DNA from: Bacteroidota bacterium
Lineage (GTDB): Bacteria > Bacteroidota > Bacteroidia > Bacteroidales > UBA4417
Direction: 5' to 3'
Assembly: GCA_020048595.1 (NCBI GenBank)
Contig: JAIFMH010000120.1
Span: forward strand, 1 to 7,686
DNA length: 7,686 nucleotides
The notes under the pieces were generated by a model. The model saw only the letters and a list, made by a program, of their open reading frames with translations. It ran no database searches and had not been told where the DNA came from. The position numbers were made by a program, and so were the translations under genes. This document shows positions 1 through 5,642 of this stretch, piece by piece; within the stretch, counting starts at the first letter, position 1, and each line of letters starts with the position of its first letter.

Positions 1-78
1 CTTGACAGAACAAGCTGTCAAAAACAGTCCGAATAATAAAAATGTTAGGATAAAACCTAGTATCGTATTTTTTTTCAT
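1..78 (-). CDS. Lipoprotein, N-terminal fragment (runs off the left edge)
   Basis: This is the start of an outward-reading gene with 26 codons in the window. The peptide begins MKKNTI, continues as a hydrophobic helix of about 16 residues (LGFILTFLLFGLFLTA), and reaches a lipobox L-T-A-C with the cysteine at residue 23. This is a textbook type II (lipoprotein) signal peptide. The product should be exported, lipidated on Cys23 and anchored in an envelope membrane. The ATG at 78-76 is chosen because a Lys-Lys n-region directly precedes the hydrophobic core. No Shine-Dalgarno is visible, as is usual in Bacteroidota. The mature protein is outside the window, so nothing can be said of its function. 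Confidence 0.75.
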   Translation of the reverse strand, partial: MKKNTILGFILTFLLFGLFLTACSVK

Positions 79-165
79 ATTACTTGTGCCCAACTATGTT
101 ATAGCATTATCTTTATCCTACTTTTCACACTGTAAATATATCTCTTTTTTCGATATATGCTGTTA

Positions 166-177
166 GTATTTAAATAC
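166..177. repeat. 12-bp perfect palindrome upstream of the lipoprotein gene
   Basis: GTATTTAAATAC reads the same on both strands and lies about 90 bp upstream of the lipoprotein start. It could be a regulator half-site pair, but a 12-bp AT-rich palindrome is easily produced by chance here. No TAnnTTTG promoter box was found between it and the gene. Confidence 0.25.
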
Positions 178-182
178 CGGGG

Positions 183-215
183 AAAAATCGCACGCCCCGT
201 TTCCGAAGCGTACGA
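183..215 (-). terminator. Probable intrinsic terminator of the 251-940 gene
   Basis: Read on the minus strand, TCGTACGC (215-208) can pair with GCGTGCGA (195-188) in an 8-bp stem with one G-U pair and a 12-nt loop. A run of five T (187-183) follows directly. It lies about 35 bp past the stop codon of the minus-strand gene at 251-940, where a terminator is expected. The large loop makes this moderate rather than strong. Confidence 0.5.
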
Positions 216-250
216 AATTACCAGTATCAGAGGCTTTGCCGCTTTGTAAG

Positions 251-940
251 TTAGTATTTCTCTTTCTGAAATCCCCACTCACGCAATACGCTGGCATAGG
301 TATCAGGATAGTTGCCTTTAATAATATGTATCAGGGCATTCAGTGTTTTCTGTATTTGTTTGCGGTGCTCGTTTTTTACACTAACCAACCCGGCAACTTC
401 ACTATCGGTGTTTACCGCCAGATTTAATGCGGTTTCGTATTCCGTTAAAATACCCTGCCAGTAAGCCAGACCATACTTTTTATCCTGGAATCCATGTTCG
501 GCAAAGGCTTTCACGGTAAGTTGCAAGGAGGCTTGGCGTTTGTTTCTGTCGGTTGGAAAAGCCCATGTATTACCCTGCTTGGTAATGCCAAACTGTGGCA
601 GGTAGGTAGTAAAACTATTTTTGTCAAATTTGTCTTTCAGGTATACTTTCACGTATTCCTGCATTTTGTTGATATTGTTATCCAGGTCTTTTAGTTTGCC
701 GGTTACTGCGGCGCGTCCGCCACCGGTAGCATTACGCTCATTTAAACTGGTATCGAACTGGTTGGCAGTATTTGCGAAATCAGCTGCAGTAGTCCACATA
801 AGTGTAATGGCTGGCGTAATCAGCCATTTGGTGTTTACGTTCAGCGAAAGATCTCTCAGGTTAAGGTCGGCAGCAGGTGTGCTGGCTGATCTGCGTTTTT
901 TAGTTTCGGTGGCAGGAACCGGGGATTCGTCAGTGCTCAT
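251..940 (-). CDS. Unrecognised 229-residue cytosolic protein
   Basis: I do not recognise this family. The product has no signal peptide and no membrane segment. A polar, basic N-terminal tail (about residues 1-27, with KKRR at 14-17) precedes a body that looks mostly helical. Notable stretches are KWLITPAITLMWTTAADF (38-55), a glycine-rich turn near 72-75, a charged helical region around 80-107, a second helical region 133-178 and a C-terminal helix ending in the aromatic, basic motif REWGFQKEKY (220-229). Tryptophans at 39, 49, 126, 161 and 222 are candidates for conserved core positions. The ATG at 940 follows an AT-rich leader without Shine-Dalgarno, and no in-frame ATG upstream fits better. 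Coding is supported by uninterrupted length and ordinary amino-acid composition, unlike the antisense frames. It stands alone, with a gene-poor region upstream and a probable terminator downstream. No canonical TAnnTTTG promoter was found upstream. Confidence 0.8.
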   Translation of the reverse strand: MSTDESPVPATETKKRRSASTPAADLNLRDLSLNVNTKWLITPAITLMWTTAADFANTANQFDTSLNERNATGGGRAAVTGKLKDLDNNINKMQEYVKVYLKDKFDKNSFTTYLPQFGITKQGNTWAFPTDRNKRQASLQLTVKAFAEHGFQDKKYGLAYWQGILTEYETALNLAVNTDSEVAGLVSVKNEHRKQIQKTLNALIHIIKGNYPDTYASVLREWGFQKEKY

Positions 941-1111
941 TGTTTTTAGTTAATAGGTTAAAAAATTTATGAATTGATGAATTGGCAATCTGTTTTTGAT
1001 AGTGTAACCGTTATCGTTAAAATGAAATTATTCGTTGGGTTATAATCCTGAACGTGGGCGCAGGCAGTTATTTAGTATGTTGTTTTTACATAAGATATCA
1101 CTTTTTACTAT

Positions 1112-1316
1112 TGGGAATTTATTATATAAGGAAGCATATATCCTTTGATGGGTATTAAGCGGATTACATAAAGGCACAAACAGGCATAGATGGGAATTAA
1201 ATGGATTACATATAGGCGCATATAAGCATCAATAAGTACTAAATGGATTACATATAGATAAGTGTAAGCTTCGGCTACAACTAAATGAATTGCTTATGGC
1301 CTATCTAAGCTTTATT
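1112..1316. repeat. Degenerate 42-nt tandem repeat, four full units plus one shortened
   Basis: Units lie at 1149-1190, 1191-1232, 1233-1274 and 1275-1316, in exact 42-nt register. A shortened, diverged unit precedes them (1112-1148, 37 nt). The best-kept core is AAATGGATTACATATAG, starting at 1199 and 1241. The first unit has AAGCGGATTACATAAAG at 1157, and the fourth has decayed to AAATGAATTGCTTATGG at 1283. By eye, units 1 and 2 share 32 of 42 positions and units 2 and 3 share 29 of 42. Unit length is a multiple of three, but stops interrupt the frames I examined, so this is not a coding repeat as it stands. Function unknown. Confidence 0.8.
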
Positions 1317-1382
1317 GAGTACCGGAATTTTTGTTTCAAAATGCATAGGAGTTTATTCAGTTGGTATAAAAATGATTTTACA

Positions 1383-1410
1383 ATAGGTATTAAGCGGGAT
1401 GGTATAAAAA
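1383..1410. repeat. Dispersed partial copy of the 42-nt repeat
   Basis: GGTATTAAGCGG at 1386-1397 is identical to the start of the first 42-nt unit (1151-1162). It is followed by similar sequence (GATGGTATAAAA against ATTACATAAA). The decamer GGTATAAAAA also occurs twice nearby, at 1363-1372 and 1401-1410. This looks like an eroded outlying member of the same repeat family. Confidence 0.5.
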
Positions 1411-1743
1411 ATATTGATCTTAAAATTGTAAGCCAGGCCAGTAATGTAAAAGCAATAATTTTGAATTGATCAGCTATTGGTAAACCAATATCCTTTAGTG
1501 TTTATGCGTGAGCACAGGTAAATGAAATTTGTTTTTCGGGAAATCTACCTTAATTAAGTTGCTATACTATTCTTATTTTTATAAACAACCTCTTATAATG
1601 AAACCCGTTAATATGCAGTATTAAATATTGGTAAGCGTAAGGATGTTGTAAATGTAAACATTAATAAATCATGCCAGGTAATTGCGGATAAATATTTTTG
1701 AGCTGTTTTGTTTAAATCAAAAATCAAAGTTCTCTAATTTCCA

Positions 1744-1831
1744 CCCAATCACCCCTCGCCCAATCGCCCCTCGCCAAATCGCCCCTCGCCCCATCACCTT
1801 GTCAACTCACTCTCTCCCATTCACTCATCTA
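1744..1831 (-). repeat. G-rich 7/8-nt repeat tract starting at the mtgA stop, with a G-quadruplex motif
   Basis: On the plus strand three near-identical 15-nt units occur at 1746-1760, 1761-1775 and 1776-1790 (type CAATCGCCCCTCGCC), with a decayed fourth at 1791. Each is an 8-mer plus a 7-mer. On the mtgA sense strand these are G-rich, and 1770-1744 contains four runs of 3-4 G with loops of 5, 3 and 5 nt, which fits the usual quadruplex pattern. Between these units and the stop codon (1831-1829) are looser GTGAATG- and GTGAGTT-like heptamers. The tract would lie in the 3' untranslated part of the mtgA transcript. Confidence 0.75.
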
Positions 1832-2536
1832 CCATTCCGGTTTCGCTACATTATTCATATTCCTGATAATCCATGCTTTTTTCTTAGCAATATAAGCTGT
1901 TGGTTTATCAGGCCTCCATCGCCGTGGATTCGGAAGTACGGCAGCAATGGCTGCAGCCTCGGAACGGGTCAGGTTTTTGGCTGATTTTTTAAAATATTTC
2001 TGTGATGCGGCTTCGGCTCCATAAATGCCATCGCCCATTTCAATAACATTGAGGTACACTTCCATAATGCGTTTCTTTCCCCAAAACAGTTCGATAAGAC
2101 CGGAAAAATAGAGCTCTAGTCCTTTACGCACATAGTTCCGGGCCTGCCATAGAAAGACATTTTTTGCCGTTTGCTGGGTAATTGTACTTGCGCCCCGGAT
2201 TTTCTTTCCGCGTGCGTTAAGTTTCTGCGCTTTTTCAATGGCTTTGAGATCGACACCAAAATGAGTTTCGAAATTATTATCCTCCGATGTAATTACTGCC
2301 AGCACCAGGTATGGCGAAATGTTATCAAGTGAAACCCAGTCTTTATTAATTGCAGGCGTTTTTTTGTCACCTATGCTTTCAATTACACGGATCAGCATCA
2401 GGGGAGTTGCAGGCGGAGGCACAAAACGGTAAAGCAACGTAAATACAATACTGCTGCCGAAAAACAAGATCAGGCAGAACCTGGTGATTCTGTAAATATT
2501 TTTTTTAACAGTTTGAAAACGTGCTGATTTGCCCAT
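1829..2536 (-). CDS. mtgA: Monofunctional peptidoglycan glycosyltransferase MtgA
   Basis: This GT51-family enzyme polymerises lipid II into glycan strands at the outer face of the inner membrane and lacks a transpeptidase domain. The 235-residue length is normal for MtgA. A short cytoplasmic tail and one membrane helix (about residues 17-38) anchor it. The GT51 motifs follow in order: SEDNNFETHFGVD (84-96, catalytic Glu85), GASTITQQTAKN (115-126), RKGLE (137-141, second catalytic Glu141) and KKRIMEVYLN (154-163). The end, LTRSEAAAIAAVLPNPRRW, is typical of MtgA. The frame stays open upstream to 2692, but I chose the ATG at 2536-2534. It gives a conventional MtgA N-terminus, and a good Bacteroidota promoter lies inside the longer frame, so the first 52 codons of the long version would be untranscribed. 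The gene is divergent from the lysine-degradation pair. A G-rich repeat tract follows its stop codon at once. Confidence 0.93.
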   Translation of the reverse strand: MGKSARFQTVKKNIYRITRFCLILFFGSSIVFTLLYRFVPPPATPLMLIRVIESIGDKKTPAINKDWVSLDNISPYLVLAVITSEDNNFETHFGVDLKAIEKAQKLNARGKKIRGASTITQQTAKNVFLWQARNYVRKGLELYFSGLIELFWGKKRIMEVYLNVIEMGDGIYGAEAASQKYFKKSAKNLTRSEAAAIAAVLPNPRRWRPDKPTAYIAKKKAWIIRNMNNVAKPEW

Positions 2537-2577
2537 GCAGCCTATGCAGATTGTATTTTGAAAAACAATTTTGTTTC

Positions 2578-2612
2578 TTTGGTGCAAATGTATTAATTTT
2601 TTGATATGTTTG
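2578..2612 (+). promoter_or_regulatory. Promoter of the lysine-degradation genes, overlapping the mtgA promoter
   Basis: On the plus strand TATGTTTG (2605-2612) matches TAnnTTTG exactly. TTTG (2578-2581) lies 23 nt upstream, slightly longer than the usual 19-21. Transcription would start near 2620, giving a leader of roughly 90 nt before the ATG at 2707. It shares nearly all its length with the mtgA promoter on the other strand. Confidence 0.5.
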
Positions 2613-2617
2613 CCAAG
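2585..2617 (-). promoter_or_regulatory. Promoter of mtgA (Bacteroidota type)
   Basis: On the minus strand TACATTTG (2592-2585) matches the Bacteroidota -7 consensus TAnnTTTG exactly. CTTG (2617-2614) lies 21 nt upstream as a 3-of-4 match to the -33 box TTTG, which is a normal spacing. The start of transcription would fall near 2580, giving mtgA a leader of about 40 nt. This supports the ATG at 2536 as the start. Confidence 0.6.
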
Positions 2618-2630
2618 CCTATCGGTGAAA

Positions 2631-2681
2631 CACTTAGTTAAGTTAAGTGATTGATATTCAGGATTGAATAATAAATTTATT
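2631..2681. promoter_or_regulatory. Inverted repeats in the leader of the lysine-degradation genes (possible operator)
   Basis: Between the predicted promoter and the ATG at 2707 are CACTTA (2631-2636) and its complement TAAGTG (2644-2649), separated by 7 nt. A perfect 12-bp palindrome AATAAATTTATT lies at 2670-2681. Either could be a repressor site or a weak RNA hairpin, but both are AT-rich and may be chance. Confidence 0.25.
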
Positions 2682-2706
2682 GCAAGTAACAATGTAAAAT
2701 TATCAC

Positions 2707-4026
2707 ATGAGTAACTTTATAGGAATACGCCACGAGGACAAATACGTGATGGAACGCAGGGCTCCGCTTACCCCGAAACATGTGGAGCGGCTGATTAAAA
2801 GCAAAAAACTTGACTTCGTAGTTCAGACTTCCGAAAAAAGGGTGTTCACTGATGATGAATATATAAAAGCCGGAGCAAAAATTGCCAAAGACCTGAAAAA
2901 ATGCAGTGTTATTTTTGGTGTTAAGGAAATGCCGGAATCATTTTTCGAAGAAGATAAAACCTACATTTTCTTTTCGCATGTCATCAAGGGGCAGGCATAC
3001 AATATGCCTATGCTGAAAAAAATGATGGAACTCAAATGCAACCTTATCGATTACGAACGGGTTGTGGATGAACAAGGCAAACGGCTGATTTTCTTCGGTA
3101 GGTATGCCGGTTTAGCCGGAATGATTAATTCCCTTTGGTCGCTGGGTCTCAGGCTTAAAGAAGCCGGTTACAAAACTCCGTTTGCACAGATAAAACAGGC
3201 GCATAAATATAGTTCGCTTGCCGAAGTACGCGAAGTGATTTCGGCAGTAGGGCAGGAGATAGCCGAAAAAGGCATGCCTGAAGAACTGCGGCCATTTACC
3301 ATCGCATTTACAGGCTATGGCAATGTTTCGCAGGGAGCACAGGAAATAATAGGCCTGTTGCCGGTAAAGGAAATTTCGCCCGAGAAATTGCTCACCCTCA
3401 AACGCCGCAGCAAACTTCCTGATAATTTGATCTATAAAGTTGTTTTTAAGGAAGAACACCTGGTTGAACCCATAGATGAGAATGATGAATTTGACCTTCA
3501 GGAATATTATGCGTCCCCAGAGAAGTTCAGAGGAAAATTTGAAAAATACATTCCTTACATCGATATGCTTATCAATTGTGTTTACTGGGATGCTCGCTAC
3601 CCACGATTGGTTACCAAAGATTACCTCGAAAAACTGTTTGCTGCCGGAACTCCCAAACTAAAAGTTATAGGTGATATTTCGTGCGATGTGAACGGTTCCG
3701 TTGAATGCACCGAAAAGGGAACCGAAATAGAAGACCCGATTTTTGTTTACCATCCTGATACCCGCACTTATACCATGGGCCATAAGGGCGATGGTGTGCT
3801 TGTGATGGCTGTAGATATTCTGCCCAGCGAACTTCCCCGTGATTCGTCAGCCGGTTTTGCCGATGTGCTTGTTAATTATGTAAAAGCCATTGCCGACTGC
3901 GATTTTAACGAGGATTTTTTAACACTCGATCTGCCCAATGCAATAAAAAGTGCGCTGATCCTCCATCGTGGCGAACTGACACCGCATTATAAGTACCTGG
4001 AAGAGCATTTGTTGAGTGAAAAGTGA
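2707..4026 (+). CDS. Lysine-ketoglutarate reductase-like protein (saccharopine-forming)
   Basis: This 439-residue protein matches the N-terminal half of eukaryotic AASS. The likely reaction is L-lysine + 2-oxoglutarate + NADPH to saccharopine, in the cytosol. The N-terminal alanine-dehydrogenase-like domain opens with GIRHEDKYVMERRAPLTPKH (6-25). GVKEMP (71-76) and FFSHVIKGQ (88-96) hold Lys73 and His91, spaced much like the catalytic Lys and His of yeast Lys1. FGRYAGLAGMINSLWSLGLR (130-149) follows. A Rossmann-type nucleotide-binding loop FTGYGNVSQGAQ lies at 201-212. The family signatures LINCVYWDARYPRL (288-301) and GDISCDVNGSVE (322-333) come after. There is no signal peptide. The ATG at 2707 follows an AT-rich leader without Shine-Dalgarno. 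The last codons (S-E-K-stop) lie inside a heptanucleotide repeat. A lysine-forming saccharopine dehydrogenase is the main alternative, but the neighbour encoding the AASS C-terminal half argues for degradation. Confidence 0.88.
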   Translation: MSNFIGIRHEDKYVMERRAPLTPKHVERLIKSKKLDFVVQTSEKRVFTDDEYIKAGAKIAKDLKKCSVIFGVKEMPESFFEEDKTYIFFSHVIKGQAYNMPMLKKMMELKCNLIDYERVVDEQGKRLIFFGRYAGLAGMINSLWSLGLRLKEAGYKTPFAQIKQAHKYSSLAEVREVISAVGQEIAEKGMPEELRPFTIAFTGYGNVSQGAQEIIGLLPVKEISPEKLLTLKRRSKLPDNLIYKVVFKEEHLVEPIDENDEFDLQEYYASPEKFRGKFEKYIPYIDMLINCVYWDARYPRLVTKDYLEKLFAAGTPKLKVIGDISCDVNGSVECTEKGTEIEDPIFVYHPDTRTYTMGHKGDGVLVMAVDILPSELPRDSSAGFADVLVNYVKAIADCDFNEDFLTLDLPNAIKSALILHRGELTPHYKYLEEHLLSEK

Positions 4027-4169
4027 AAAGTGAATAGTGAAAAGTGAAAAGTGAAAAGAAAATAGTTAATCGTTAATAGAAAATGGTTTATTAGTGAAAA
4101 TTAACCAATAACGATTAACCAATAACGATTATCCAATAACGATTATCCAATAACCAATAACCAATAATC
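4015..4169 (+). repeat. Heptanucleotide-periodic tract between the two lysine genes
   Basis: From 4015, inside the last codons of the upstream gene, the sequence divides into about 22 heptamers with one extra base at 4092. The first block is AGTGAAA, six units with one AGTGAAT variant (4015-4056). A middle block has AGAAAAT, AGTTAAT, CGTTAAT and AGAAAAT (4057-4084), then two looser units. The last block alternates ATTAACC or ATTATCC with AATAACG or AATAACC (4100-4169). The middle and last blocks are partly inverse: 4064-4077 pairs with 4107-4120 at 12 of 14 positions, so a weak AT-rich hairpin is possible. No TAnnTTTG box occurs between the two genes. Confidence 0.88.
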
Positions 4170-4203
4170 CTGCAATCCCCAATAAAATCTAAATAAAACC
4201 AAA

Positions 4204-5541
4204 ATGAAGAAAGTCCTTATTCTGGGTGCTGGCCTGGTGGTCCGCCCTATCGTAAAACACTTGCTTAACAAAGGAATCCAGGTAACGGTTGCTACCCGCA
4301 CCAAAAGCAAAGCTGAAGAAATGATCGCCGGTCATCCCAATGGTATTGCTGTTGCCTGGACAGTTGAAGATGAAGAAACCCTGAGCCGTATGGTTGCTGA
4401 ACACGACCTTTCGGTTAGTCTGCTGCCTTATCTTCACCATTTGCTGGTGGCTAAATATTGCCTCCTGCATAAAAAAAACATGGTTACCACTTCGTATGTA
4501 AAACCCGAAATGCAGGCTCTTGATGCACAGGCAAAAGAAGCAGGTATTATTATTCTCAATGAACTTGGCCTCGATCCGGGCATCGACCATATGTCGGCAA
4601 TGCGCATTATCGACAACGTACATGATAGAGGCGGGAAAATTGAAGAATTCTATTCCATTTGCGGTGCTTTGCCAGCTCCTGAAGCAGCAACAAATCCGTT
4701 TAAATACAAATTTTCGTGGAGTCCCAAAGGCGTTGTAATGGCTGGTAACAATGATGCCAAATACATGAAGGACAATGTTGATGTAGATGTTCCGACTGAA
4801 AATCTGTTCAAATCTCCGCTCAAAGTTAATTTCCCCGAAGTAGGTGAACTGGAGGTTTATCCAAACCGCGACTCCATTGCTTACATTGATATTTATGGTA
4901 TTCCGGAAGTGAAGACCATTCAGCGCGGAACTTTCCGTTACAAAGGCTGGTGCGAAACCCTGCACGTGATGAAACAGCTGAACCTGATTTCGTATGATAA
5001 AGTTAACCTGGCAGGCAAAACGTATGCGGATTTTATTGCTCAGCAAATCGGCGAAACCGATAGCAGTTATATTCGTCAGAAAGTAGCTGCACATCTTGGT
5101 ATTGATGCAGGTGCATATGCCCTTGATGCAATGGAATGGCTCGGACTCTTCAGCAACGAACCGCTTAACCGCACCGAAGATTCGCCTTACGAAGTTACCA
5201 GCGACCTGATGATTGCTAAGATGGAACTCGGACAAAACGAACGCGACATGGTTGCCATGCAGCATACATTCCTTGCTACTTATCCTGACGGAAAACAGGA
5301 AGTGATCCGTTCGCGCATGCTCGATTTCGGAACGCCAGCAACCGATACTTCCGTTGCACGTACCGTTGCTTTGCCAGCTGCAATAGGTGTTGAAATGATC
5401 CTTGCCGGACAAATCACTGTTAAAGGTGTTTTCCGTCCTGTATTGCCGGGAATTTACAATCCGATCCTCGACGAACTCGAAAAACTTGATATCCGGATGG
5501 TAGAAGAATACGGATTGCCGTTAAGCGAAAGAATAAGCTAA
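4204..5541 (+). CDS. Saccharopine dehydrogenase (glutamate-forming)
   Basis: This 445-residue protein corresponds to the C-terminal half of eukaryotic AASS. The predicted reaction is saccharopine + NAD + water to L-glutamate + 2-aminoadipate 6-semialdehyde + NADH, in the cytosol. The N-terminal Rossmann fold starts at once with KVLILGAGLVVRPIVKHL (3-20). SLLPYLHHLLVAK (72-84) and NMVTTSYVKPEM (92-103) follow. The family hallmark is ELGLDPGIDHM (120-130). GALPAPEAATNPFKYKFSWS (154-173), YPNRDS (219-224) and FRYKGWCETL (244-253) form the substrate-domain signatures. Length is that of a stand-alone enzyme. The ATG at 4204 sits just before the dinucleotide fold, after CCAAA and no Shine-Dalgarno. 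It lies 177 bp behind the reductase gene, with repeats but no visible promoter between, so co-transcription is likely. A strong terminator follows. A carboxynorspermidine-type reductase from the same superfamily is a less likely alternative. Confidence 0.9.
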   Translation: MKKVLILGAGLVVRPIVKHLLNKGIQVTVATRTKSKAEEMIAGHPNGIAVAWTVEDEETLSRMVAEHDLSVSLLPYLHHLLVAKYCLLHKKNMVTTSYVKPEMQALDAQAKEAGIIILNELGLDPGIDHMSAMRIIDNVHDRGGKIEEFYSICGALPAPEAATNPFKYKFSWSPKGVVMAGNNDAKYMKDNVDVDVPTENLFKSPLKVNFPEVGELEVYPNRDSIAYIDIYGIPEVKTIQRGTFRYKGWCETLHVMKQLNLISYDKVNLAGKTYADFIAQQIGETDSSYIRQKVAAHLGIDAGAYALDAMEWLGLFSNEPLNRTEDSPYEVTSDLMIAKMELGQNERDMVAMQHTFLATYPDGKQEVIRSRMLDFGTPATDTSVARTVALPAAIGVEMILAGQITVKGVFRPVLPGIYNPILDELEKLDIRMVEEYGLPLSERIS

Positions 5542-5561
5542 ACGGAATTTTAAATCTACTG

Positions 5562-5593
5562 AAAAAGGGCTGCCGAGAGGTGGCCTTTTTTTT
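5562..5593 (+). terminator. Intrinsic terminator of the lysine-degradation operon
   Basis: A hairpin forms from AAAGGGCTGCC (5564-5574) and GGTGGCCTTT (5579-5588) around a GAGA loop, with one bulged G and two G-U pairs. Eight T follow (5586-5593). It lies 20 bp past the stop codon of the saccharopine dehydrogenase gene. On the opposite strand the two G-U pairs become mismatches, so it should work best in the plus direction. Confidence 0.8.
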
Positions 5594-5631
5594 ATTCATG
5601 GGGTGACTTCAAGTCACCCCATGAATAAAAA
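5589..5631. repeat. Perfect inverted repeat, 21-bp arms around a single base
   Basis: The arms 5589-5609 and 5611-5631 are exactly complementary around C5610. The core is GGGGTGACTT-C-AAGTCACCCC, flanked by ATTCAT/ATGAAT and by T5/A5. It begins inside the T-tract of the preceding terminator and ends 11 bp before the stop codon of the convergent channel gene. On both strands the hairpin is preceded by T and followed by A, so it lacks the downstream T-run of a standard terminator. It may act as an RNA end-stabilising hairpin for both converging transcripts, or be a REP-like dispersed element. Confidence 0.85.
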
Positions 5632-5642
5632 GACGTTCTTCA

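Larger units (their letters stand above)
941..1828. other. Gene-poor intergenic stretch of about 0.9 kb
   Basis: No convincing coding region exists here on either strand. It is AT-rich up to about 1740. From the left it contains a doubled octamer ATGAATTG (969-976 and 977-984), the 42-nt repeat cluster (1112-1316) with a related piece near 1383-1410, a plain AT-rich part (about 1425-1740) in which I see nothing, and a C-rich (plus strand) repeat tract (1744-1831) abutting mtgA. Both flanking genes are on the minus strand, so the stretch is downstream of mtgA and upstream of the 251-940 gene. No TAnnTTTG box was found on the minus strand in front of 940. Confidence 0.7.

Noticed and set aside
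2..21. 7-bp inverted repeat TTGACAG/CTGTCAA with a 6-nt loop
   Set aside because: It lies within the lipoprotein signal-peptide codons around the lipobox cysteine; chance is the simplest explanation.
621..953. 110-codon plus-strand frame
   Set aside because: It is antisense to the 251-940 gene and shows no recognisable features.
1149..1316. CRISPR-like array
   Set aside because: The 42-nt units are similar along their whole length and diverge everywhere. There is no conserved repeat alternating with unique spacers, and no cas gene is near.
1612..1701. Plus-strand stretch of 29 sense codons with a protein-like composition
   Set aside because: It has no start codon and a stop lies directly upstream. 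It is too short to call a gene remnant.
1682..1984. Plus-strand frame with a PITPR/PIAPR pentapeptide repeat
   Set aside because: The peptide repeat is only the translation of the 15-nt DNA repeat, and the rest of the frame is antisense to the conserved end of mtgA.
4189..5412. A 407-codon open frame on the minus strand
   Set aside because: It is antisense to the saccharopine dehydrogenase gene. Its translation is rich in Cys, His and Phe without domain logic, while the plus-strand frame matches the family along its whole length.
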